Shown here: piece by piece, positions 55,355-63,840 of the stretch
Numbering within the stretch: position 1 is the first letter of the stretch
How the letters are laid out: the number at the start of each line of letters is the position of its first letter
Program-made: the position numbers and the translations under genes
NCBI RefSeq assembly: GCF_002105465.1
Contig: NZ_NCSQ01000168.1
Span: 1-64,000, forward strand
Origin: Aquidulcibacter paucihalophilus
GTDB taxonomy: Bacteria > Pseudomonadota > Alphaproteobacteria > Caulobacterales > Aquidulcibacteraceae
Direction: 5' to 3'
Length of the DNA: 64,000 nucleotides
Notes under the pieces: model-generated
Seen by the model: the letters and a program-made list of their open reading frames with translations, nothing else
What the model was told of the DNA's origin: nothing
Database searches by the model: none

Positions 55355-55527
55355 TTTTAAAGAAACTCAAGAATCAGCGCGGCGCTACCGCAATTGAATA
55401 TGGTCTGATTGCGGCCCTCATGATGATCGTGATGATCCCGGCCATGCAGATGGTCGGCGGCAACACCAATGGCATGTATGATCGCATTACCAATAAGATC
55501 GTTGAGGCAATGGCGACTGCCCGCTAG
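55351..55527 (+). CDS. flp: Flp/Fap-type pilin
   Basis: A 58-residue type IVb pilin. The sequence MILKKLKNQRGATAIEYGLIAALMM has the prepilin processing site at G11 followed by ATAIEY, and the hydrophobic helix of Flp pilins. Its ATG overlaps the stop of mutT (ATGA), and it ends on the same CTAG as the reverse methyltransferase gene. Flp pilins form Tad adhesive pili, and a lone copy outside a tad cluster may be a secondary pilin. Confidence 0.9.
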   Translation: MILKKLKNQRGATAIEYGLIAALMMIVMIPAMQMVGGNTNGMYDRITNKIVEAMATAR

Positions 55528-56447
55528 CCAGGTGGCTTCTCACCGGTCGGAATTTCACGTGTCCCCAGGGCATCTGCGAGGCGCATCTTGGCGCTTCCCC
55601 GCGCCAGCGGCTTTTGCTGGCTTTCATGGGGTGCCCATCCCGTCAGTGTAATCAACTCAAACGTCGCGCGCACTTTGCCATCTGGATCGGCATGATTGGC
55701 TTGATACAGGCCTGCCGCGCGCGCGATGATGCGCCGGGTCAATGGGTGCCTCGGCTTTTGAAAAAAGGCTGCGCTTTCCCCCATGGCTTGAATGTCTCGG
55801 AACAGGCCAAACAAATTGGTATAACGAACTGTCACCACATCGCTGTCGGCGACGGGTAAAGCGAAACCCGCCCGCTGCAATAAGTGCGCGCCATCTTGGG
55901 CATCGGCAAAGGGCGATACGCGCGCGGTCGCCTCGCCGTAAGACTCAGTCTCTGCCTCTGCCAAGCATGTCCGCAATTCCTGCAAGGTCCGCCCGCCCAA
56001 AAAGGTCACGAGCAACAGACCATCCGGGCGCAACGCTAGGCGGGTTTGGGCCATAAAGCCCGGCACATCATTAACCCAATGCAGGCCCAGTGTGGAGACG
56101 ATCAAGTCCAAGCTCTGAGGGGCAAGGGGCATATGATCTTCATCGGCGAGGAAAGGCGCGCCTGGCCTTTGCCTCAGCATGGCGGGGCTGATGTCACATT
56201 CGGCGAGCGCGCCAATCTTGTCACAAAGATTGCGGTGGCGGGCAATCGCCTCTGCTAGAAACCCGCCGTGGGAGCCGATGTCGAGGGCTTGTTCAAATCG
56301 GCGATTGATAAAGTCCAACCGCTCGCACACATCAGCGACCGCGCGCTCTTTCAGAAAGGCGACCGAGCGATACCCACGCGCGGCGCGGTTACGCCGGATC
56401 GCTAAAAGCTTCCGATCAAACAACGGGGTTATGTTGGGGCTTTCCAT
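55524..56447 (-). CDS. NDUFAF5-like SAM-dependent methyltransferase-fold protein
   Basis: A 307-residue protein resembling BioC/NDUFAF5. Motif I is LDIGSHGGFLAEAIA, the post-I region carries the AECDISPAML stretch and VSTLGLHWVNDVPGF marks the family. Its human homologue hydroxylates an arginine of complex I, and the bacterial form is thought to assist complex I assembly. Placement beside comF, back to back, is typical of alphaproteobacteria. Confidence 0.88.
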   Translation of the reverse strand: MESPNITPLFDRKLLAIRRNRAARGYRSVAFLKERAVADVCERLDFINRRFEQALDIGSHGGFLAEAIARHRNLCDKIGALAECDISPAMLRQRPGAPFLADEDHMPLAPQSLDLIVSTLGLHWVNDVPGFMAQTRLALRPDGLLLVTFLGGRTLQELRTCLAEAETESYGEATARVSPFADAQDGAHLLQRAGFALPVADSDVVTVRYTNLFGLFRDIQAMGESAAFFQKPRHPLTRRIIARAAGLYQANHADPDGKVRATFELITLTGWAPHESQQKPLARGSAKMRLADALGTREIPTGEKPPG

Positions 56448-56495
56448 GGCGATGAGTTTTGCGCTATTTCTGAAAAAAAGACCACAGGTAGAGAG

Positions 56496-57281
56496 ATGAT
56501 GGCACGATCTCAGCGGCTTTACCGTCTCGGAACTACACTTGCTGATCTGATTTGGCCACCGCGTTCGCTGCTATCGGATGCGCGGGTTGACCGCCTTGGA
56601 ACCTTAGAAGCAGACCTATGGCGTGGTCTCGACTTTCTGTATGGCCCAGGCTGCGTCCGCTGCGGCTTTCCGTTGCCAGAAGCCACGGGGCCTGAAACCT
56701 TATGCCCAGTCTGTATCGCGCAGCCACCGGTTTATGGTCGGGCACGGGCTGCCTTAGCCTATGATGATCTATCAAAGCCCTTGGTGTTGTCACTCAAGCA
56801 TGGCGGTCGCAAGGATGGGCTGCGTGCCTTTGCCAATTGGATGTTAGAGGCAGCGCCGTTTGTCTGGGAAGCGGACCAAATCTTGCCCGTTCCCTTGCAT
56901 GGGTCACGTCTTTGGCAGCGCGGCTATAATCAAGCAGCTTGGTTGGCCCAAGCCTTAGCCAAACGCACTGCACGGCCTTATAACCCTCTTTTGGTGCAGC
57001 GAAAACGTAAGACACCCAGCCAAAATGGGCTGTCGGCCCGTGGTCGTAAACGCAATGTCGCAGGGGCGTTTCAGGTTACAAGGCCTGTCCAGGGACAGAG
57101 CTTTGTTCTTGTCGATGATGTGATGACGACTGGGGCAACTCTGGAAGCCTGCACGTCGGCATTGTTACGTGCGGGGGCTGCGCGGGTCGATTGCGTAGCC
57201 TTGGCACGGGTAGTGCGACCCACTAAGCTTGATCTCCCGACCGAGCCCGTTGGTCCGGCGGAGGAGGTGTTTCATGTCTGA
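56496..57281 (+). CDS. comF: ComF family phosphoribosyltransferase-like protein
   Basis: A 261-residue ComF protein. An N-terminal zinc ribbon (CVRCGFPLPEATGPETLCPVC) is followed by a phosphoribosyltransferase fold with PRPP-binding FVLVDDVMTTGAT. In competent bacteria ComF helps process incoming DNA, but many non-competent species have it. Its end overlaps the start of the CPBP gene by eight bases. Confidence 0.92.
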   Translation: MMARSQRLYRLGTTLADLIWPPRSLLSDARVDRLGTLEADLWRGLDFLYGPGCVRCGFPLPEATGPETLCPVCIAQPPVYGRARAALAYDDLSKPLVLSLKHGGRKDGLRAFANWMLEAAPFVWEADQILPVPLHGSRLWQRGYNQAAWLAQALAKRTARPYNPLLVQRKRKTPSQNGLSARGRKRNVAGAFQVTRPVQGQSFVLVDDVMTTGATLEACTSALLRAGAARVDCVALARVVRPTKLDLPTEPVGPAEEVFHV

Positions 57282-58173
57282 AGAGTCCCCGGCCACCCCA
57301 CGTCAGGCGGGTCATTTCTTGCACCTCATGCAAGGGAACCGGTCAAAGACATGGCGTACGCTTGCTGGTGGAATCGGTATATTTCTGATTTGGCAACTCA
57401 CGCTGATCGTTCTGCCCTTGGTTTTTGAGCCTCTGCTGCGCATGTTGCTGCTCAAAGGTCAAGACTTCACCGCGAAGGACGAGGCGTTAGGGGCGCTTGG
57501 TTTAATGGTAGGCGGCTTTGGGCCCGCATTTCTTGCCCTGTTGGCGTGGCGCCACTATGTTGAAAAGGCCTCTGTTCGAACCTTATTTACCGGAGAGAGC
57601 CAGTTTCGGTGGCCGCTCGCCATAGCGGCAGCTTTAGCAATTGTCGCCTTCAGTTTTCTGAGCTCTGCGGCGTTTGCTCAGGAAAGCATGGGGCCGTTTG
57701 AGGAGCGGATCGCGAAGTTTTCGCCATCGGATTGGCTCTTATTGGCGGGGGTCTATTTGCTTGGGACCGTGGTGCAAGCCACGTTTGAAGAAATCTATAT
57801 TCGCGGCTGGCTCTTGCAACATATCCATCGCTTCATCGCCCATGGCTTTGTTTCTGTTCTGGTAACGGCTGCAATCTTTTCCGTGCTACATATCGGCCAT
57901 CCGGGTTGGGCAACCCAAGTGGTTGCCTTCGCCATGGGCTTCGCATTTGGCTATTCGGCTTGGCGCTTAAACGGCTTAGAGGCAGCCATTGGCGGCCATG
58001 TTGCCAACAACTTTATGAGCGCGCTTCTGCTGGGAACCATGGTCGGCGGCAATCCCGCAGAAATGGACCTGATGGAAGGGGTTGCTTATGCCCTCTATCT
58101 GCTGGGCTTTTTAGGCTTTGTGGAAGCTTGGGCGCGCTTTGGCCCATCGCCCGCCCGCCGAGGTGCCGCCTGA
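57274..58173 (+). CDS. CPBP-family intramembrane glutamic protease
   Basis: A 299-residue membrane protein with about eight helices. CPBP motifs are EEIYIRGWLLQ (EExxxR), FSVLHIGHPGW and GGHVANNFM, giving the catalytic glutamates and histidines; it probably cleaves prenylated or other membrane substrates. A strong GGAGGAGG ribosome site lies at 57259-57268. The final 79 bases overlap the reverse-strand pseudouridine synthase gene. It is translationally coupled to comF. Confidence 0.88.
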   Translation: MSEESPATPRQAGHFLHLMQGNRSKTWRTLAGGIGIFLIWQLTLIVLPLVFEPLLRMLLLKGQDFTAKDEALGALGLMVGGFGPAFLALLAWRHYVEKASVRTLFTGESQFRWPLAIAAALAIVAFSFLSSAAFAQESMGPFEERIAKFSPSDWLLLAGVYLLGTVVQATFEEIYIRGWLLQHIHRFIAHGFVSVLVTAAIFSVLHIGHPGWATQVVAFAMGFAFGYSAWRLNGLEAAIGGHVANNFMSALLLGTMVGGNPAEMDLMEGVAYALYLLGFLGFVEAWARFGPSPARRGAA

Positions 58174-59306
58174 GGTTTGCCTTTGGTGGGGTACCCCGCG
58201 TCAAAGGGCTTTTTCTGCCCAGCTTTCGCTGTTCCAGCCCAATCGGATTTGCCCTTAGCTGGTGGTGCGCCTGCACCTGAGTGGGCGGCCCGACTTTTCG
58301 CTTTGCCCGCTTCGCGTCGCATGGTTTCTTCTTCCAGCAAGCTGATACGTGTTTTGGCAGACTTAGGCGGCGGCTTTGGTCCGCGCCGACCTGCTTTAAC
58401 TGAGGCAGGGGCTTCCATAACAGGGCGCGCTGGACGGGCAGGTCTGTTGGAAAAGCGTGGCGGCAAATCCGGCATCAAAGCGCCCAACATTTCCTTCAAG
58501 GCGGACGGGGCCACTTCTTCCACGCTGCCCGGAGGCATTTTCCCCAATTGGAACGGACCATAGGAAACCCGGATCAGACGGTTCACTTTCAGGCCAATCG
58601 CTTCCAGAACGCGACGGACTTCGCGATTCTTGCCTTCGCGGATCGAGACTGTGATCCAGGCATTGGCGGTCTCGGCGCGGTCTAAAATGGCCTCCATCGG
58701 CCCATAGGTTATGCCATCTACGGTGATGCCATCGGCCAGTTTGGCCAATTCTTCTTGGCTGACCCGACCAAATGCACGCACACGATAGCGCCTGAGCCAG
58801 CCGGTTGACGGCAATTCTAGCGAGCGGGCCAAACCCCCATCATTAGTCAGAAGTAACAAGCCCTCAGAGCTCAAATCCAAGCGGCCAACCGAAATTACCC
58901 GCGGCAAATCCTCGGGCAAATGGTCAAACACGGTTTCGCGGCCCTGTGGGTCTTTGTGGGTGGTCACCAAGCCATCGGGCTTATGATAGCGCCAAAGACG
59001 GGTTGGTTCTGGGCTGTCAACTGGGCGGCCATCGACTGCGATCCGGTCTTGGGCCGTCACATTAAAGGCCGGGCTTTCCAGTACCACGCCATTCACGGTG
59101 ATGCGGCCTTCCTCAATCCAACGTTCGGCCTCGCGACGCGAGCACAGGCCTGCGCGCGCCAAGGCTTTGGCGATCCGCTCACCGGGGCGTTCTACATTGA
59201 TTTCGGCCGTAAGGGGTGGTGCTGCGTCTAGCGGCTTGCGTTGCCAAGGCTTGGCATCTTGCGCGCCTTTTTTGCGCGGGGAGTCGTCGCTTGGGTCAAA
59301 TGTCAT
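58095..59306 (-). CDS. RluB-type rRNA pseudouridine synthase with long basic tail
   Basis: A 403-residue RsuA/RluB-family enzyme. An N-terminal S4 domain (about 42-90, GERIAKALARAGLCSRREAERWI) is followed by the catalytic domain with SVGRLDLSSEGLLLLTND, D144 being the nucleophile. It likely makes pseudouridine in 23S rRNA. The C-terminal 110 residues are basic, Lys/Pro/Ala-rich and disordered. The end overlaps the CPBP gene for 79 bases. Confidence 0.92.
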   Translation of the reverse strand: MTFDPSDDSPRKKGAQDAKPWQRKPLDAAPPLTAEINVERPGERIAKALARAGLCSRREAERWIEEGRITVNGVVLESPAFNVTAQDRIAVDGRPVDSPEPTRLWRYHKPDGLVTTHKDPQGRETVFDHLPEDLPRVISVGRLDLSSEGLLLLTNDGGLARSLELPSTGWLRRYRVRAFGRVSQEELAKLADGITVDGITYGPMEAILDRAETANAWITVSIREGKNREVRRVLEAIGLKVNRLIRVSYGPFQLGKMPPGSVEEVAPSALKEMLGALMPDLPPRFSNRPARPARPVMEAPASVKAGRRGPKPPPKSAKTRISLLEEETMRREAGKAKSRAAHSGAGAPPAKGKSDWAGTAKAGQKKPFDAGYPTKGKPQAAPRRAGDGPKRAQASTKPKKPSR

Positions 59307-59502
59307 CGGTCATGCGCCTCGCAGCCCTCACGGGCGGCCTCGTGTTCGCTCCTGTGATTGCAGGAATTGCGTTGAAAGTCGAGTGAGACGCGCAATGACA
59401 GATCAAAATGATGTCAACGGCGGTTTTACACAGTCCTCTTATCGAAGTTACAAGATTAATGAATTAGTTTCGGGCATCCTTATTATCCATGCTAGGCACT
59501 TC

Positions 59503-60594
59503 ATGCTTTATCCCGCAGATATACGCCCCTTAACAGGTTTACGCTTTGTCGCTGCATTTTGGCTCTTAATCTATTTTTTCTGGGAACGCTTTGATCTCGG
59601 TCCGCGCGACGCGATTGGCCTTGTCCAAGCAGGCAATTATGGGGTTGACCTGTTCTTCATTTTGTCAGGCTTTGTTTTGGCCCATGTTTATGGTCCCCAG
59701 GTGGAAGCAAAGACTTTTTCTTGGCGCAGTTTTGTTTGGGCGCGGCTGGCGCGCATTTACCCACTCCATCTGATTTGCTTGGCTGCGATGGTTGCCATTT
59801 GGGCGGCTGGTTCTTTGATGGGGGCTTCATTTAAGGCTTCTGCCTTTGTGGTTGAGCAAATCCCCTATCATTTGGCGTTGCTCCATGCTTGGGGCCTTGT
59901 AGCTTCAGATGGGTGGAACTTTCCATCGTGGTCGATTTCAGCCGAATGGTTTGCCTATCTGACTTTCCCGATCAGCTTTGGGATCGCAGCCTTGTTTGCC
60001 AAGCGGCCTTTGATCGGCATAGTCATTATGGCTGGGGTGTTCGCCGCTTTTGTTGCTTGGATGGCCCTGTATCAAATCGAGCTGATGAATATGACTTGGC
60101 AGGGCGGCATTGTGCGCATTGTGCCGTCTTTCGGTATGGGGATCGCCTTATGGCTTTTAGGTCGCAATTTGACCTTGCCCAAAGGCCTTGCAGGCTTAGG
60201 CGTGGCAATCAGTACCGTTTGGATTGTGATGGCAGCCGCTTGGGGGTGGCCCTCTTATTGGATCTGGCCGGGCCTTGCAGGTCTGGTTTTTTTCTTGGCA
60301 GAAACCTCCAAAACCAACCAAACCCCACTCTTGGCCTCTAAGACATGGGTTTATTTGGGCGAGATTTCCTTTGCGGCCTATATGGTCCATTTGCCTGTTG
60401 ACATTGCCATGTATCAGATTGTTGAGCGCATGATGGGCGAGCCAAAAGGCACACTCGCACTGGTGATTGGCATTTTTGGCGTTGTGGCCAGCATTATCGC
60501 AGCAGCCATCTCCCATGCCCTGATTGAAAAGCCCGCCCGCAACTGGCTTCGCACCAATATCCCAAGCTTTATGGCTGGCAAATCAAAAGCCTAA
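59503..60594 (+). CDS. Second acyltransferase-3 family protein
   Basis: An inner-membrane acyltransferase of about 363 residues and ten helices. The core MLYPADIRPLTGLRFVAAFWLLIYFFWERF, then VDLFFILSGFVLAHVYG and WARLARIYPLHL are family motifs. The usual catalytic histidine at the start is phenylalanine-tyrosine-like here (YFFWERF), so activity may be altered. An in-frame ATG at 59395 adds 36 residues of non-family sequence; I prefer 59503, which follows a TAGG stretch. It does not belong to a visible glycan cluster. Confidence 0.87.
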   Translation: MLYPADIRPLTGLRFVAAFWLLIYFFWERFDLGPRDAIGLVQAGNYGVDLFFILSGFVLAHVYGPQVEAKTFSWRSFVWARLARIYPLHLICLAAMVAIWAAGSLMGASFKASAFVVEQIPYHLALLHAWGLVASDGWNFPSWSISAEWFAYLTFPISFGIAALFAKRPLIGIVIMAGVFAAFVAWMALYQIELMNMTWQGGIVRIVPSFGMGIALWLLGRNLTLPKGLAGLGVAISTVWIVMAAAWGWPSYWIWPGLAGLVFFLAETSKTNQTPLLASKTWVYLGEISFAAYMVHLPVDIAMYQIVERMMGEPKGTLALVIGIFGVVASIIAAAISHALIEKPARNWLRTNIPSFMAGKSKA

Positions 60595-60610
60595 GTGCTG
60601 CACATTTTTG

Positions 60611-61753
60611 TTAAGCGGCGAACGCCTGATAGGTGGCTTCTTGGATGCGGCCTTTGGACAGCTTCACCATCCAGACGCCCACTTGGACTCTTGGTCCGCG
60701 CACAAAGATGACGCCATCTTCGGCATCAAACACGCTGCTTAGATACTCAGCTTCGAGTGGGCCGAGGCCAATTTTAGCCGCGTCGGTCTCAAACTCCCGG
60801 CAGGCCGCTTGATCACCATGACGACGCGCTTTGATCCAAGCCTCCAGCTTGGCGCGCTGGGCTGCGGCATCGGTTTCAAGCGCCCGCCGGCGCGGCCCAC
60901 CAGCCAAGGAGCGCAAGGCACCCCGGATCAAGCTGATTTCATTCATCGTGAATCGACCGCGCACAAAGGCGTTGCGCATGGTTTCCACCATGGTTCCTTT
61001 GCGGTCTTCTGGCCAGAAAAAGCGCGTCTCATCAAGATCTGCGACCCAATGTTCAAAGAAGCTTTCAAAAGCTGCGCGTGGAGCTGGCACTTTTTCTTCA
61101 ATCATCCAGCCGGGTGGGGGGCCTTTTGCCTCTGATCCACTGGCCCATTCATAACAAAAGCAGGCCACCGATTGGGCAAGATTCAGACTGGGGAAACGGC
61201 CATCGACAGGAAACGTCACGAGGAGGTCCGCGCCAATAATCAGATCATTGTCGAGGCCAGAGCGTTCCGACCCAAATAGGATCACAGGCTTTTCGCCCGC
61301 TGCCATCGCTTCACGCATGCGGGCGACCGCTTCACGTGGTCCGATCAGCGGCTTATCGAGTTGGCGCGGGGTGCCAGTTGTCGCAATCACAAAAGTCTTT
61401 TCTGCCAAAGCCTCTTCGGCGGTCTCAACCACCTGTGCGCTTTCCAAAGGCCATTCAGCCCCGCTGGCCAGGGCCCACGCCTTTGGATTGGGCCAGACGT
61501 CGCGCGGCTTGACGAGAATCAGCTCCGAGAAGCCAAAATTGGCCATGGCCCGGGCCGTGGCACCAATATTCTCGCCCATTTGGGGATGGACAAGGCAAAT
61601 GGTGGGGGCTTCGCCCCAACCAGGCAGGGCGGCTTGCTCAGCCTTTGACAGCGGCCCATTTGGACCAACGCCTACCGGGCGAGAGCCATCAAAAGCAGGC
61701 TTTGGTGGAGCCCAAGCGGTTGGCGCGGGGACTGGTTCTGCATCTTTACCCAT
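60611..61753 (-). CDS. trmJ: TrmJ/TrmH-family RNA 2'-O-methyltransferase
   Basis: A 380-residue SPOUT methyltransferase. The knot motifs are LVHPQMGENIGATARAMANFGF, VILFGSERSGLDNDLI and FPSLNLAQSVACFCYEWA; it likely 2'-O-methylates tRNA position 32. The C-terminal extension and an N-terminal Pro-rich leader are longer than usual. It is divergent from icd by about 125 bases and converges on the acyltransferase. Confidence 0.9.
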   Translation of the reverse strand: MGKDAEPVPAPTAWAPPKPAFDGSRPVGVGPNGPLSKAEQAALPGWGEAPTICLVHPQMGENIGATARAMANFGFSELILVKPRDVWPNPKAWALASGAEWPLESAQVVETAEEALAEKTFVIATTGTPRQLDKPLIGPREAVARMREAMAAGEKPVILFGSERSGLDNDLIIGADLLVTFPVDGRFPSLNLAQSVACFCYEWASGSEAKGPPPGWMIEEKVPAPRAAFESFFEHWVADLDETRFFWPEDRKGTMVETMRNAFVRGRFTMNEISLIRGALRSLAGGPRRRALETDAAAQRAKLEAWIKARRHGDQAACREFETDAAKIGLGPLEAEYLSSVFDAEDGVIFVRGPRVQVGVWMVKLSKGRIQEATYQAFAA

Positions 61754-61878
61754 TTTGTCGCTGTCACTCTTGTTGAAGACGTCTTTTCCGTGTCGCTGGA
61801 GGTGCTATAGCCCACCCAACCGATTTGCGGACACATCACTTGCAGGCCGCGACATTCGTGGACCAATAGGGGAAAAAC

Positions 61879-63093
61879 ATGGCGAAGATTAAAGTTGCTA
61901 ATCCAGTTGTCGATCTTGATGGCGACGAAATGACCCGCATCATCTGGCAGATGATCAAAGACTTCTTGATCACGCCATATCTGGACCTTGAGATTGAATA
62001 TTATGACTTGTCGATCGAGAATCGCGATGCGACCGACGACCAAGTCACCATCGATGCCGCTAAAGCCATTCAAAAGCATGGCGTGGGCATTAAATGCGCC
62101 ACCATCACACCCGATGAAGCCCGCGTGGAAGAATTCAAGCTGAAGAAGATGTGGAAGTCGCCCAATGGCACCATCCGCAACATTCTGGGCGGGGTGGTGT
62201 TCCGCGAGCCCATCATTTGCTCCAACGTCCCCCGCTTGGTGCCAGGCTGGACCAAGCCCATCATCATTGGCCGTCATGCTTTCGCTGACCAATATAAAGC
62301 GACCGACTTTAAGGTCCCCGGCCCCGGCAAGCTCACCATCAAATTTGTTGGCGAAGACGGCCAGGTGATCGAGCATGAAGTCTTCGACTATCCCGGTGCG
62401 GGTGTGGCAATGGCCATGTATAATCTTGACGAGTCGATCCGCGACTTTGCTCATGCCAGCTTTGCCTTTGGTTTGGCGCGGCAATATCCGGTCTATCTAT
62501 CGACCAAAAACACCATCATGAAAGCCTATGACGGCCGCTTCAAAGACATTTTCCAAGAAGTGTTTGATGAGCATTACGCCGCCCAATTCAAAGAATTGGG
62601 CCTTGTATATGAGCATCGCCTGATCGACGACATGGTGGCCTCGGCGATGAAATGGTCGGGTGGCTTTGTATGGGCGTGTAAGAATTATGATGGCGACGTG
62701 CAGTCCGACACGGTGGCCCAAGGCTTTGGGTCGCTCGGCCTCATGACCTCGGTTCTGATGACACCCGATGGCAAAGTGCTGGAATCCGAAGCCGCCCACG
62801 GCACCGTGACCCGTCACTATCGCCAGCATCAGCGCGGTGAGCAAACCTCCACCAATTCGATTGCCTCGATCTTTGCCTGGACCCGTGGCCTCGCCCACCG
62901 CGCCAAGCTGGATGACAATGCCCAACTCTTGAAGTTTGCTACCAAGCTGGAAGAAGTGGTGATTGCGACGGTGGAAGCAGGCCACATGACCAAGGACTTG
63001 GCCCTGCTGGTGGGTGATGAGCAATCCTGGCTGTCGACCGAAGGCTTCTTGAAGAAAGTCGCCGCCAATCTCGAAGCGGCCATGGCTGAGTAA
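61879..63093 (+). CDS. icd: Isocitrate dehydrogenase (NADP type)
   Basis: A 404-residue monomer-sized dehydrogenase of the TCA cycle, converting isocitrate to 2-oxoglutarate. The start [23 protein letters not shown], the [15 protein letters not shown] isocitrate loop and the [16 protein letters not shown] nucleotide region are typical of the eukaryote-like NADP enzyme. An AGGGGA ribosome site lies six bases before the ATG. Two hairpins follow the stop. Confidence 0.96.
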   Translation: MAKIKVANPVVDLDGDEMTRIIWQMIKDFLITPYLDLEIEYYDLSIENRDATDDQVTIDAAKAIQKHGVGIKCATITPDEARVEEFKLKKMWKSPNGTIRNILGGVVFREPIICSNVPRLVPGWTKPIIIGRHAFADQYKATDFKVPGPGKLTIKFVGEDGQVIEHEVFDYPGAGVAMAMYNLDESIRDFAHASFAFGLARQYPVYLSTKNTIMKAYDGRFKDIFQEVFDEHYAAQFKELGLVYEHRLIDDMVASAMKWSGGFVWACKNYDGDVQSDTVAQGFGSLGLMTSVLMTPDGKVLESEAAHGTVTRHYRQHQRGEQTSTNSIASIFAWTRGLAHRAKLDDNAQLLKFATKLEEVVIATVEAGHMTKDLALLVGDEQSWLSTEGFLKKVAANLEAAMAE

Positions 63094-63110
63094 GACGCTT
63101 TAGGCTCTTC

Positions 63111-63132
63111 CGGCAGGCCGAATAGTCTGCCG
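63111..63132 (+). terminator. Hairpin after icd
   Basis: CGGCAG at 63111-63116 and CTGCCG at 63127-63132 form a six-base stem with a ten-base loop, followed by GGGGGCTTT. It lies 18 bases after the icd stop. The T-tract is short, so termination is likely partial. Confidence 0.5.
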
Positions 63133-63280
63133 GGGGGCTTTAAGTGGAGATCTGCCACCGGCTAGGGTCGTGCACTTACCAGAAATCAACTTGATGATTT
63201 AAGGACTTTCTGGTAGGTTTTGGTTGAGTGCCTCGGGAAACGGTCACTGGGCCTAGACCCACACCCCTTGGGGACATGAG

Positions 63281-63307
63281 AAAGGCGGCTCCTTGTGGGC
63301 CGCCTTT
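63281..63307. terminator. Bidirectional terminator between icd and DUF4345-like gene
   Basis: AAAGGCGGC at 63281-63289 and GCCGCCTTT at 63299-63307 form a nine-base perfect stem with a nine-base loop and A-tract/T-tract on both sides. It suits both icd from the left and the reverse gene from the right. Confidence 0.75.
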
Positions 63308-63385
63308 GACTTTTGAGTAACCCTGCGATTTTTGCAACCTGAAAATGGTTTTCGATGCCTGCTTGGTTTCGAAGCGCAAGAGAGA

Positions 63386-63739
63386 TTATGGCCGGATTGA
63401 CAGCCCTACTAACAGCAGTGCGGCAATAAGGCATTCAAAGCCAACAGCGATCCAGTTCTTGGCTTCATGGCCTTGATCCATGAAAATCGAAATGACCCTG
63501 CCAATGGCCGCGCCCAGCCAACATAGCCCAACGGTCAGGAATGCCATGTCGTCTTGTGTGACCAAGGGCACCAATCCCAGAAAAATGAAGGTCACGCCAA
63601 GGGTTCCCCGAAACTCTGCACGTCCTGCGGGGGTGAGGGGAGAAAGACCTGTTAAAGCGGCGGCTCTTTTGGGAAAAAATAGCCCCAAACAGCCCATTAA
63701 GATCGTGATGATCGCGCCCAAGCTATTAAGTAAATCCAC
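63386..63739 (-). CDS. Small membrane protein, DUF4345-like
   Basis: A 117-residue protein with four helices (VDLLNSLGAIITILMGCLGLFF...), resembling DUF4345 (AGROH133_08824-type) proteins of unknown function. The GTG at 63739 is chosen: GGAG precedes it and the family begins here, while upstream in-frame sequence overlaps the HxlR promoter. It is divergent from the HxlR-type gene and may be its target. Confidence 0.72.
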   Translation of the reverse strand: MDLLNSLGAIITILMGCLGLFFPKRAAALTGLSPLTPAGRAEFRGTLGVTFIFLGLVPLVTQDDMAFLTVGLCWLGAAIGRVISIFMDQGHEAKNWIAVGFECLIAALLLVGLSIRP

Positions 63740-63840
63740 TGTCGTCTCCGGACTTCTATTGGGCAGAGAGGCTAGCCATGCGATAACCAAAATAACAGTA
63801 CGCACTTTTTGGTGCCTATGAACTTTATGCCGGAGACTCC
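63740..63840. promoter_or_regulatory. Divergent promoter region of DUF4345-like and HxlR genes
   Basis: A 101-base intergenic region. It contains GTACGCAC-TTTTT-GGTGCCTA near 63798-63819, an imperfect inverted repeat that could bind the HxlR-type protein. Promoter boxes were not identified. Confidence 0.4.

Noticed and set aside
59098-59502. Longer N-terminal extension of the second acyltransferase
   Set aside because: The first part overlaps the reverse pseudouridine synthase gene and reads as Arg/Ser-rich shadow; the family domain starts near 59503.
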